A stretch of DNA of 64,000 nt from Equus caballus (lineage: Eukaryota; Chordata; Mammalia; Perissodactyla; Equidae), in contig NC_091684.1 in NCBI RefSeq assembly GCF_041296265.1, forward strand, positions 122,004,001 through 122,068,000, given 5' to 3'. Below are positions 50,424 through 60,202 of the stretch, piece after piece. Both the position numbers and the translations under genes were made by a program. The notes under the pieces were generated by a model. It saw nothing but the letters and a program-made list of their open reading frames with translations. It was not told where the DNA came from and ran no database searches. Position 1 is the first letter of the stretch. Each line of letters opens with the position of its first letter.

Positions 50424-51040
50424 ATGATCAAGTAGTTTTTGTCCTTCATTCTGCTAAAAGCTTATATTACACTGATTGATTTTTGTATGTTGAACCACTC
50501 TTGCATTCCTGGGTCAGTCCCATTTGGTCATGGTGTATAATGCTTTTAATATACTGCTAGATTTGGTTTGCTAGTATTTTGTTGAAGATTTCTATTCAAT
50601 ATTTATAAGAAATGTTGTTTACTGTTCATTTTCTCTATTTGTCTTATATATTTTTGGTCTTTACTTCCTCCATTATTGCTTTCTTAAATAGATATTATTG
50701 AGTGTACCATTTTATTTTTTTAATTTTCTTGTTTTTTTCCTATATATTTTTTAGTTATTGTCTTAGTGGTTACCTTAAGGATAGCAATTAACATCTTAAT
50801 TTATGACAACCTACTTCAAATTAATACCAATTTAATTTCAATAATATATAAAGTCTTTGCTTCTATATTGCTCCATTTCCCCATTTTGTTGGCATTGTTA
50901 CAAATTATGTCTCTATAAGTATATACTCATCACCACAGACTTATATTTATTGTTCTATGCACTTATTTAAAAATATGATAGGAAACAAGTTACAAAAAAT
51001 ACATGAATTCTGGCTTCTATATATGCCTTGTAGTTATCGT

Positions 51041-51456
51041 TAGCCAGCCCTGGTGGTCAAGTGGTTAAGATTTGATGTTCTCACTACCACGCCCTGGGTT
51101 TGTTTCCTGGTCAGGGAACCACACCACCTATCTGTTGATTGCCATACTGTGATGGCTATGTGTTACAGTCATGCTGAAAGCTATGTTGCTGGTATTTCAG
51201 ATACCAGCAGGGTCATTCACACTGGTCATTCACAGTTTCAGCTGAGCTTCCAGACTAAGACAGACTAGAAAGCACAAGCTGGCCACCCACTTCCAAAAAA
51301 ATTGGCCATGAAAACCCTATGAGTAGCAGTGGAGCATTGTCTGATATAGTGCCAGATGGTGAGAGGATGGTGCAAAAAGACTGGGGTGAGTTTTGCTCTG
51401 CTGTACACAGGATCACTAGGAGTTGAAATCAACATGGTGCTAACAACAAAGTAAAA
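51041..51456 (+). mobile_element. Long composite SINE (~415 bp), tRNA-like head with unrelated body
   Basis: The head 'ttagccagccctggtggtca' plus 'agtggttaag', a B-box-like 'ggtttgtttcctggtc' and 'gattgccatactgtgatggc' are ERE-like and match the SINE at 13,740. From about 51,170 the sequence ('ttgctggtatttcagatacc', 'cttccagactaagacagact', 'ggccatgaaaaccctatgag', 'attgtctgatatagtgccag') has no counterpart in the other eleven copies. I remember similar bodies as repeats in other mammals but cannot name the source. It interrupts the old L1. Confidence 0.75.
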
Positions 51457-52450
51457 TTTACTGGTTTATTTATCCATTCATTTCAGCTTGAAGGGCTCCC
51501 TTTGGCATTTGTTGTAGGGCAAGTCTTCTGTCAAAGAACTTTCTCACTTTTTGTTAATCTGAGAATGTCTTAATTTCTCCCTCATTTTTGTAGGAAATTT
51601 TTGTCAGATAAAGAATTCCTGGTTGAATGTCTTTTTGTTTAGCACTTCAAAAGTGTCCTCATACTGCCTTCTGGCTTTTATGTTTTTTGATGAGAATCAG
51701 TTGTTGATCTTATTGAGGATTACTTTTATGCTGTTGCTGCTTTCAGGGTTCTCTCTTTGTCTTTAAACAGTTTCATTGTGATGCGACTCAGCAGGGATCT
51801 CTTTGAATTTATCCTACATAGAGTTCACTGGACTGTTGAAAAATGTATAGGTAGATTATATAGGAGTAAAACGTATAGGTAGATTAACATTTTTCATGAA
51901 CTTTCGGTAGGTTTGGGCCATTATTACTTGAAATATGCTTTTTGTTCCTTTCTCTCTTCTGTAATTCTCCTTATGCATATGTTGATATACTTGAAGGTGT
52001 CCTCACAGGACTTTTAGGCTATGTTCATTAAAATAGTTTTTTAATTCTTTTAACTAGATAATTTCAATTTATATATCTTCAAGTTAAATTGTTTTTTTGT
52101 CAGCTCAAATTTCCTGTTGTGCCCTTCTAGTGAGTTTTTCATTTCTGTTATCACGCTTTTCAACTCTAGAATTTCTACTTGGTTTCATTTGAAAAATTTG
52201 TCTCTTTATTGATATCCCTATTTCATGGGACATTGTTTGTAGGGTTTATTTAGTTCTTTAGATATATTTTCTTATAGATCTTTGGACATATTTAAAATAA
52301 TGGATTTAAAGAATTTGTCTATTGAGTCCAATGTCTAGACTTCCTGAGGGAGACATTCTTTGGATTTTTTTTCTCTGTGTATGGGATATATTTTCTTGTG
52401 ACTTTGAATGCCCATACTTTTTTGTTGAAAATTGGACATATTGAATATCA

Positions 52451-54185
52451 TAATATGGCAACTCTGGATATCAGATCATCCCTCACTCCCTTGGTTTGTT
52501 CTTGCTTATTGTTGTGAAAGTTGTTTGTAGTGTGTGGCCACTGAAGACTGTTCCATTAAATTAGGGGTCACCTAATAATTGGACAGAGATTTCCTTAAAA
52601 AAACGTGAAACCACAAAATCTCCCTGTCTTTGCAGAAAGTCTCTCTTTGTATGTCAGCATATGCCTTTAACACATAGCCAGGCATTTTAAACTTTCCCTT
52701 AGTCTCAATTTTTGATTCCCAAGAGCCTCATATTCACCCAGACAAGAGAGCTTAGGGCCTTCTCATCTTTCCCGAATATGGACATAACTGTATATCTGTA
52801 CTGTCCTGATAGAGTCCCAAGAACAACTGGATTTTCTCACAGCCATTATTTCACAAAAAATCTCATTCCCCAACCTTTCCTGACAAAGTTTTTGGTTAAT
52901 TTAATTTTTCTACAATGATTATCCGCTGCATGAGAGAGTAGCAACTAACACCACAAAATCATTATTAATCTACCAGTCTAGCCACTGTAACAACAAGTGA
53001 GTTCTCAATTAGCAGAAATAAAAGCAAGTCTTTGAGGCAGTCTTTTAGGGAGGCAACATACAAATAAAAACAAATAATTACAATTATTTGGATGTGAGGT
53101 CAGTTCTCTCTCCTGTACCATTACCAGGAAGGTGGACTGTTACTTTCAATAATGCTACTGAGGTAGGGAGTAACAGGTAGAAAAAGGGTAAGTTAAACAG
53201 CACAGTGTTTCCTGATTATAAAGATTCAACTTCTTTTTTATTAAGAGATCCCCTGTGCTTACACATCTCATGGTGAGTTTCCCGATTTCAAATAAGTTCA
53301 TTCTTCAAGATTTTGACAGTTTTTTCTGGCAATCATTTTATGGAGGGACAGACTTTTGAAGTTCCTTACTCTGTCAGTTTGGCTAAAATGTCGCTCCTTA
53401 TTTCATTTTTGAATTTCAAAGCCGTTAAAGAAGATGGGAATATTTTCATGGACTTAATTGTCACTTCTATATCTTCAGTGGTTAGATGTCAAATAAAATA
53501 ATTTAACATATTAATTGGGTTCTTTGTTTTGTAGTTAAGTGAAAGACTTCATTATGTATTATGGAAACAAATATTTTATGAGAAATATAATTTGAAAATG
53601 GTTTTCTAAGATTGTATGGCCTGTACTTTCTTTATAAATGGTATCCATAAACCAGAAAATACATGAATAATGATGGAATGGAATTTACGTACTTTCTTTG
53701 TTAATTTGTTAAAGGATGTATTTATTCTATTCCTATTGATTTGGTGATAGTTAATTGTGTTTGTTATTTGTAACAACAAGATGCAGACGTATGGATAATA
53801 TGTTGAAGCATATGTGATTGATGACAATAAAAAGTTTGTGGATGTGCTCCCTAAAGATTACTGGAATGCATGATCACATGATATTTGAGACTATTTCACA
53901 GTGATCTTGTGTTCCAGGCAAGAAGATAATCCTGTGAAACATTAACTATGTGATTGAATTTCTCTTAAAAGAGAACGAAACAAAGTTTATGGGTGAAGGA
54001 AATACAAAATTGGTGGATGTGAGTGTGTGCTATTCTTGTAAGGTTGGAAAAGAAACACAAATTATGAAAAAGGACAAATGCACATAAGATACTGATGGAG
54101 AAAAGAGAACATGTTGAATTAAAATTATAAAGCATGGCCTAGGTATATTTCTGATGAATCCATGAAAATTCCCTACATTCTTCAG
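52451..54185. other. AT-rich DNA before the SNORD116 array
   Basis: No repeat family or gene recognised. The right end (T-rich then TTCTTCAG at 54,185) serves as acceptor for the first candidate array exon. Confidence 0.45.
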
Positions 54186-54357
54186 GTGGAACTGCCATCA
54201 AAGGTCACTGCCAAGAACCAAGAGAACAACTTCCTGTCGTTTGATGAACACAACTACAAAGGAATCGTGGCGGAAGTGTGGCCAGGGATGTGCACCCCAC
54301 CAACGGATGGCTCAGGATGGTCAGCACTGCTTTGTCCAAAGTTCAGCATATATCTAG
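54186..54357 (+). ncRNA. SNHG14: Candidate SNORD116 host-gene exon, copy 1 (array edge)
   Basis: Bounded by acceptor TTCTTCAG at 54,185 and possible donor TCTAG/GTAGGG at 54,358, 172 nt long, ending about 213 nt before SNORD116 copy 1. It aligns by eye with 56,947-57,081, 59,716 and 62,485, each preceded by CAG and beginning GTGG. This copy is much poorer in CpG than the internal ones ('caactacaaaggaatcgtgg' against 'cgcaggtgcgaggcagtcgc'). In human and mouse the SNORD116 host transcript has one repeated exon pair per snoRNA; equating this with it is inference. Confidence 0.6.
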
Positions 54358-54570
54358 GTAGGGTTTGGTAGAAAGGCCTGGGAAGCTTCTTGTGCACGTG
54401 TGCCCGGGGGCCCGCGGCGTCGTGCTCTGAGGGCGGACTGACTGTTGCCCCTGCTCCGGGGCTCGGCTCTGGATTCTCCAGGCCGCTGGCGCCCATGAGG
54501 CGATCGGCTCGCCCGCTGCGGAGCCCCCCAGCCTGCCTGGTTAGTTTGTCCAGGTTGGCAGAACGTGCTC

Positions 54571-54664
54571 GGATCGATGATGACTCCCTCATATGCATTC
54601 CTTGGAAAATCTGAACAAAATGAGTGAGAACTCACTACCGTCGTTCTCATCGAAACTGAGGTCC
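54571..54664 (+). ncRNA. SNORD116: Box C/D snoRNA SNORD116 (HBII-85), copy 1, type A
   Basis: A 94-nt box C/D snoRNA. Box C ATGATGA is at 54,577-54,583, D' CTGA at 54,611-54,614, C' TGAGTGA at 54,621-54,627 and box D CTGA at 54,656-54,659; GGATC and GGTCC form the terminal stem. The core 'ctgaacaaaatgagtgagaa' is identical to the human gene as remembered, and so is 'cgttctcat' before box D. SNORD116 is an orphan snoRNA, intron-encoded, paternally expressed and brain-enriched; loss of the human cluster is the key lesion in Prader-Willi syndrome. This is the first copy in the array and lies about 20.5 kb after SNORD109. The snoRNA keeps low G+C within a GC-rich unit, a sign of selection. Confidence 0.97.
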
Positions 54665-56946
54665 GGCACGTTGTCTTCCCCAGGCATGGCAGGAGTGAGG
54701 GACCGCTTCCCCTTGAGCGCACTGGGACGGGCACGGGCACCACGCCGGGCGTCCGCATTTGGGAGCCGTGGCATCTGGGGGTCCTTCCTCTCACCGCGTG
54801 AGGGGGGTGTCCGTCAGTCGGCGGTGCTTGGTTGAACGGCCTGTGGCTGAGGGCCGTGGCTGGCAGCTCGCATCCTAGGTTGGGAAGTCGGAGAGTGTGG
54901 CGCTGGCACAGGCCCCGTGAGCTCGGGGCCTTGTGGCTGTGTGGGCCTGGTTCCCGCTGGGGACGAAGGCCCCGGGGGTCTGCGTCTCAGAGCTGAGCAG
55001 TAAGCAGTGGAAGGTCGCGTGGTTTCTGATGAGAGCCCCGGGCCAGGCGGGCGGCCGTCAGCTGTTCTTGCCTTTTGGCTTGGTGAGGCAGTTGGAGCAC
55101 CCCTCGCGGTTTGGGGCGCCGCCGGAGGGGTGAGACTTTGGTGCTGCAGCTTGGGGCTCCTCTAGTTCTCCGGCTCGCCCAGTCCACGCCAAGGTGCCCA
55201 AACGGGGACCGGGCTGTGGGCCTGGCACTCAGGTCAAGACACTGTGGTGGCTGATGGCCTGGTCGTGGGGGGCTGGGGGGGAAGAAGAGCACGGAGAGGA
55301 CAGGTCACAGTGTGATGCCGTGGGCTTCCGTGGGACGTGCTGCCTCGTTGTGTTCCGAGCGCTGGCAGCGGCTTGTCGGGAACGTGCCCTGGCTCTGACG
55401 GGGCTGGCGATTGGTGCGTGCCGGGGAAGGCTGGAGGCTTGAAGGCCCGGGGGTGTGCACTGTGGTCGGTGACCTTTGTGGCAGATGGCGGGCCTTGTTC
55501 CAGAGCGGTGGCGCTCTCCGGTTCTCTCCACGGTTCCTTGAAGAGGGGCCCGGCACGTGACTGCCGGCCGGCCGGCCGCCGCTGCTCATCGATTGCTTGG
55601 GCGACCGTGGCCTTGGATCCTCCGCCGTCTCAGGCGCGGGGTCTCCGAGGAGAAAGCGTTCCTCCAGCACGGTCCGATTTTCCTGGCGCGGTTCGCCTCA
55701 TGCCTCGTCGCAGGGCTTTAGGTTTCTTCGTGGAAGCCTGTGGGCCTGGCGGAGACGGCGGGTGCCGTGACCCGAGCTGCCCTGCCGCGCACAGACGTCC
55801 GCCTTGGAAAACGTCCGCCTCTCCATGGGTGGCGGGGGCGGGGTGTGTGTGTGCTCGTTCCGTGCCTCCTCTTGCCTTCGTGGACAGAGCCATCCTTGGG
55901 GCCGTGTGAGGTCGTTTGTGGTGTTACAGGTGCCGAGGGAGGGTCCAGACGTTGAACGTGACGGGTCGAGTCCCGTACGCACAGTCGAGATTCCCTCGTG
56001 GCCGTCCTCCCCGGGGCTCCCTGGCCGCCACGTGTGTGTAGGGTTTGAGGTCCTGCTTGGGGGACTTGCCTCGCAGGCCTGAGGTGGGCCAGGCAGCGCG
56101 TGGGTGGGAAGGAGTCCTGGAAGGCCGGGGTCCAGAAAGCGGGCCCGCTGTGGTAACGCCAGGTCCCTGGACGGGAGTGGGCTCCAGGTTCAGTCGGGTC
56201 TTAGCGTGGGTCGTGGTGGCCACAGACCACCTCTTCCTGGCACTTCCCCTGCCGCTGGCACCGCTGAGGGCGTGGGTGTAGCCTCAGTCAGCAGGAAGAG
56301 GCGCCTGGCCCCCGGTCCCCCGGTGGCGTGGCCACTGGAGATCAGGAGGGGCTGCTGCTTCTGCCCTCTAGCCCGTGTCCCAGCGGCGCCAGCCTTCGAG
56401 TGGTGTAGGCGCTTTACGTGGTTCAGGTCCAGCAGTGGTCGGCGCGTTTCCGTCGGGCGCGGTTCGCGTGGCACGGCGTGCGGGGACAGCGGGCGCCCAC
56501 GGTCGGGCGGAGGGTGAACCTGCTGGAGTGTCGTGTTCCGGTGTTCAGAGGCAGGGGCTGTGAGAGAGGGAGCCTGCGGCCTATTTCAGCAGGCCGAAAG
56601 GGCAGAGGTGAGCCGCCGGGCGAGTCGAGGTCAAAGCCGCCAGCGCGAGCTCTTGGTCTCGCGGCAGGGCCTGAGGCCAGGGATGTGTGCGGAAGACGTG
56701 CTTCTTCAGGGGCTCGGGCCCCGCGCACCCGAAGACACGCACACGCGCCCGCCTGCGCGCCTTCCTGCGCTTGTGCTGTCACACACGCCTTCTTGTCACA
56801 CCTGAGGGGAAGAGGTAGAGGCCAAGAAGATGCAAGGCTTGCCCCGGGGCGGGGAGTCGGGGTGGAACCCTTGGCCTGGCTCTGGTTACCTGAGAGCCTG
56901 GCTGGGTCGCTGAGGCGTGCGCCTGCGATTGCTCTGCACTTCCCAG
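54665..56946 (+). other. Type A intron of the array, GC-rich
   Basis: About 2.3 kb of G- and CpG-rich intron from SNORD116 copy 1 to the next exon acceptor (TTCCCAG at 56,946). It includes a CCGGCCGGCCGG tract near 55,564 and short GT and CA runs. Open frames on both strands (up to about 200 aa) overlap each other and match nothing known, so I take them as chance frames in GC-rich DNA. No transposon is seen. Confidence 0.7.
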
Positions 56947-57081
56947 GTGGGATCTCCGAGCAAAGCTTGCCGTCGCCCAAGAAGAGAAGACCTTCCTGTC
57001 GTTTGTGGAGCGGAGACGCGAGGGAATCCCGCAAGAAGCGTGGCTTCGGGTGCGCCCCGTGCCCGTGGCTCGCTGAGGCTG
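56947..57081 (+). ncRNA. SNHG14: Candidate SNORD116 host-gene exon, copy 2 (type B)
   Basis: 135 nt between acceptor CTTCCCAG (56,946) and a good donor GAGGCTG/GTAAGG (57,082), ending 227 nt before SNORD116 copy 2. It aligns with the exon at 54,186: both start GTGG and share 'cttcctgtcgtttg'. The donor lies at a different place from that of copy 1. Function is inferred from position and splice sites only. Confidence 0.6.
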
Positions 57082-57308
57082 GTAAGGAGCCCCCTGCACC
57101 CAGTTCGTGCCGTTGGCCCTGGGAGTCCCAGACCGCGCTGAGAGGCTTCTAGCCCGCGGGTCCCCGGGGGCGTGCGGAGCTGGCGCTCTGAGGGTGGGTC
57201 GACAGTGGCCCTTGCTCAGGGGCTTGGCTCGGGATTCTCCGGGCCGCTGGCCGACCCTGAGGTGATGGGCTCACCCGCCGAGCCCCGCCAGCTGCCCCGA
57301 AGGTGCTC

Positions 57309-57401
57309 GGATCGATGATGACTCCCTCAAATGCATTCCTTGGAAATCTGAACAAAATGAGTGAGAACTCACTACCGTCGTTCTCGCCGAGACTGAGGTC
57401 C
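57309..57401 (+). ncRNA. SNORD116: Box C/D snoRNA SNORD116, copy 2, type B
   Basis: 93 nt, with the same boxes as copy 1: box C ATGATGA, D' CTGA, C' TGAGTGA, box D CTGA at 57,393-57,396, stem GGATC/GGTCC. It differs from type A at three sites: ATATG is AAATG after 'ccctc', one A fewer before D' ('tggaaatctga'), and 'ttctcgccgagactga' in place of 'ttctcatcgaaactga' just before box D. The last lies in the stretch that would pair with a target, so types A and B need not share targets. Human SNORD116 copies are also grouped by small differences of this kind. Confidence 0.96.
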
Positions 57402-58444
57402 AGCACCTGGTCTTCTCCGGGGGTGAGAGGAGTGAGGGACAGCTTCTGGTTGATGACACTCGCGCAGAGCCCGCCCAGGGCCTCAGCGTGTGGGCGTCTG
57501 CCGTGTTTGCACCGGGAGCGTGACCGCATGAGCTGGACGTTTGCGACTCGGAGGGACTTGCTTGAATGGCCGGCCTCTGCTGGCGCGGCGCCCGGGTCGC
57601 ATGGGCGTCTTTAGAGTCGGAGAGTGTGGCGTTGGCATGGGCCCGGCCCGTGGTTGGCGCTGAGTACGCGCTGGCCCGGTTCTGGCCTGAGCCGTTGCCC
57701 CGGGGGGCGTGGCGGGTGGGGTGGCGGTCCGTGTCTGGAGGCCGAACAGCCGAGTCTTCCCTGGGCTCCGTTCGGAGCCTCGGTTTGGGCCGGGCAAGCC
57801 GCAGCGCCTGTGGTTGCCTTCTGGCTTGGTGAGGAGGTGTGATGGGCCCGTGGTTTTGGCGGCGGGGGCAGCGGCCCTAGGCCGCAGCGCTGCAGCTGGC
57901 AGCTCCTGTGTGTCACCTGCTCACCCGGGCCACACACAGCTGGCCAAAGGTGGCCCTGGCGCTGACGTCCAGGCAGTGTGGTGGCTGACAGGGCGGGCAG
58001 GAAGGAAAGGGAGCGGAGGGGAGCGGCCGTAGTGCGGTTCCACGGGCTTGCACAGGATGTACCCTCTTGTTGGGTTGCGACCGCCGTCGCGGTCTTGCCA
58101 GGGGTGGCGTTGGGTCCCAAGGGGGCTGCCGGTTGTTGCCTGCCAGGGAAGGCTCGGCTGCGGTAGATGACCTGTGCGGTAGACGGCGTCGCGCCCCCGG
58201 GAGGTTCGGCCCCCAGTGTTTGTCGTCCTAGCGCCTTGAAGAGACCCACAGGCCCGCGACTGGCCACCGGCCCCGTCTGCTCCGGATTGCTGAGGCGGAC
58301 AATCTCTTTGACCCTGCGCCCCCTCGGGTCCGGCGCTTGCCAGGTGAAGGCGTTGCTGCAGGAAGGTTCGCTCTTCCTGGCCCGGGGGGCTCCTGTGGTC
58401 CCGGGCGTGCCGGGGAGCGGGGCCAGGTGGCGGTGTGGGGCGTC

Positions 58445-58462
58445 GGGGGGGGGGTGGGGGGG
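58445..58462 (+). repeat. G-run, G10-T-G7
   Basis: A pure G tract broken by one T on the + strand. The matching tract in the next dimer (63,983-63,997) is G7-T-G7, so it varies in length between copies. Confidence 0.95.
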
Positions 58463-59470
58463 CGTGCGCGAGGGGTGGTTAAGAGCGGTGTGCGGAAGCC
58501 TGCGGGCGTGGCAGCGACCCGAGGGTGCTGCGATCCTGGGCGCCCTGCCCCGGACGCACGTCCAGCGTGGAGGAGGAGCACGTCTCCTTGTGTGGGAGCG
58601 GTGTCCTAGTTTCATTCTTTGCCTTGTCTTCCAGGAGGAGGCAGCGTTTGTGCTCTGTGAGGTCGTCTGTGGTGTTCTGGGGCCGAAGGAGGGGGTCATA
58701 GGTCGAGTGCGACGCGGTCGACTTAGGCAAAGTCATAATGCCTTGACGGCTGTCGTCCGGGAGGCTCCCTGCCCGCCTGGCGCGCGAGGTGTTGGAGGCT
58801 ACACCTTGGGGGACTTGCTGTGCAGGCGTGAGGGGGCTTCCCCTTTGGAGCAGGGAGCCGCGGGGTTGAACGTTTCCTCGAAGGCCAGCGCCCCGCAACC
58901 CGCAGGCGGTGGAAATGCCGCGTCGCTGCGTGGGAATTGGCTGTGGTCTGAGACGGGTCTTGCCCCGGGTCTCGGTGGCTGTGACCAGCCGTTGCAGCGG
59001 GGTTCCCTGCTGGCCCGCCCAGGGCGTCTTGGCTTAGATAGCCCAGACCGGAGTGCGGCCTGAAGGCGTCGGGCCCCTGGAGGTTCAGACGGGCTGCTTC
59101 TGTTGCGCCGCCCGTGGGCGAGTGGTGCCGGCTCTCGTGTCAGCCCTGTTGTCCTGGCGGTAGCCAGGTAGCATTACCATCAAGTGCCGTTCCCCCCGGC
59201 CCAGCTCGCGGGGACACGCTGGCCACGTTGACCTCACATCCACGGTCAGCGTGAGGGTGTAGGTGGATGGTCCGTGTCCTTTGCTCAGAAGGAGTGGCGC
59301 TCAGAGAGGGAGTCCGGGGCCGATTGCAGCAGCCTCTAGCGGTGCGAGTTGGCGTCCTTCCTTGGGAAGTCACCGGGCTTCCGCGTGGGGTGGCAGGGCA
59401 CGAGGTCAGGCATCTGTGAGGACGGCGTGCTTTCCCGGGTGCTGAGGCCACCGCACACGGAAGCCCGCAG

Positions 59471-59484
59471 GCACGCGCGCGCGC

Positions 59485-59516
<32 letters not shown>
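59471..59516 (+). repeat. Alternating (CG)n-(CA)n simple repeat
   Basis: 'gcacgcgcgcgcgcgc' followed by 'aaacacacacacacac' and more CA. A purine-pyrimidine alternating microsatellite inside the type B intron. Confidence 0.95.
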
Positions 59517-59715
59517 CCACACACAGACACGTGCACAGGCCTGCGCATCTGCCTACACTCGGGATATCACACGCGCCTTCGGTCATCCCGAAGGGATAGA
59601 GGTACAGGGCAAGCAGATGCAAGGGTGCCGCGGGGGGAACTGTGGCACGGATCCTGTCTTCTGACCAGCTGGGCACGTTTCTGAAGCATGCGTGTGCTTT
59701 CTCTACACTCCTCAG

Positions 59716-59788
59716 GTGGAAGTGCCGTGCAAAGCTCGCTGCCGCCCACCGACAGAAGAAGACCCTTCGTGTCCCGTGACGAGCGCAG
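59716..59788 (+). ncRNA. SNHG14: Candidate SNORD116 host-gene exon, copy 3 (type A), end uncertain
   Basis: Acceptor CTCCTCAG at 59,715, starting GTGGAAGTGCC. It aligns with the exon at 54,186 over about 170 nt, but the donor seen there (TCTAG/GTAGGG) is not present at the matching place. The nearest candidate donor is CGCAG/GTGCGA at 59,789, which would make a 73-nt exon. The exon may also be skipped or joined with downstream sequence. The right end is therefore a guess. Confidence 0.4.
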
Positions 59789-60108
59789 GTGCGAGGCAGT
59801 CGCGGCGGAAGTGTGGCCCGGGATGCGCACCACGCCCTCGGACGGCCCAGGACGGTCAGCATTGCTTTGTCCCAAGTTCGGCCTCTCGCCCTGAGGGCTT
59901 CGCTAGACCTGCCTCAGAGGCTTCTTGGGCGCATGTGCCCGGGGGCCCGCGGCGTCGTGCTCTGAGGGCGGACTGACTGTTGCCCCTGCTCCGGCGGGGC
60001 TCGGCTCTGGATTCTCCAGGCCGCTGGCGCCCATGAGGCGATCGGCTCGCCCGCTGCGGAGCCCCCCAGCCTGCCTGGTTAGTTTGTCCAGGTTGGCAGA
60101 ACGTGCTC

Positions 60109-60202
60109 GGATCGATGATGACTCCCTCATATGCATTCCTTGGAAAATCTGAACAAAATGAGTGAGAACTCACTACCGTCGTTCTCATCGAAACTGAGGT
60201 CC
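60109..60202 (+). ncRNA. SNORD116: Box C/D snoRNA SNORD116, copy 3, type A
   Basis: 94 nt and base-for-base the same as copy 1 (54,571-54,664), including boxes C, D', C' and D and the terminal stem. The flanking units are also almost identical, so identity here reflects recent duplication or gene conversion as well as possible selection on the RNA. Confidence 0.97.

Larger units (their letters stand above)
49770..52450 (-). mobile_element. Old L1/HAL1 element, minus strand, hit twice by SINEs
   Basis: 3'-UTR-like sequence at 49.77-49.93 kb, RT-like sequence at 49.95-50.6 kb ('agcagtgagatcagatatcc', 'tggattttgtcaaatgcttt'), an inter-ORF region at about 50.64-51.04 kb and ORF1-like sequence at 51.46-52.45 kb ('tgagaatgtcttaatttctc', 'catactgccttctggctttt') come in the correct antisense order. 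Most of ORF2 is missing. SINEs interrupt it at 50,173 and 51,041. Confidence 0.7.
57402..59715 (+). other. Type B intron of the array, GC-rich
   Basis: About 2.3 kb. It holds a G10-T-G7 run at 58,445-58,462 and an alternating CG/CA tract at 59,471-59,516. The two longest open frames of the window lie here: 362 aa on the minus strand at 57,611-58,699 and 298 aa on the plus strand at 58,167-59,063. They overlap head-on, are proline-, arginine-, glycine- and alanine-rich, match no family, and reflect a lack of stop codons in GC-rich DNA. Confidence 0.7.

Noticed and set aside
54186-54357. Protein-coding exon for the conserved GTGG segment
   Set aside because: The copies do not keep a common reading frame and differ in length and donor position. 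They fit repeated non-coding host exons better.
55480-55640. CpG-rich stretch as a promoter CpG island
   Set aside because: CpG density is high along the whole array and is not focused here. No start site or promoter motif stands out.
56418-57152. 244-aa open frame repeated exactly at 61,956-62,690
   Set aside because: Its presence in both dimers only reflects their near identity. It runs through the candidate exon and both splice sites, and the opposite strand is open too.
57611-58699. 362-aa open frame on the minus strand in the array
   Set aside because: It overlaps an equally open 298-aa plus-strand frame, is rich in Pro/Arg/Gly/Ala, resembles no family and lies in CpG-rich DNA where stop codons are rare. 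The host is a non-coding RNA.
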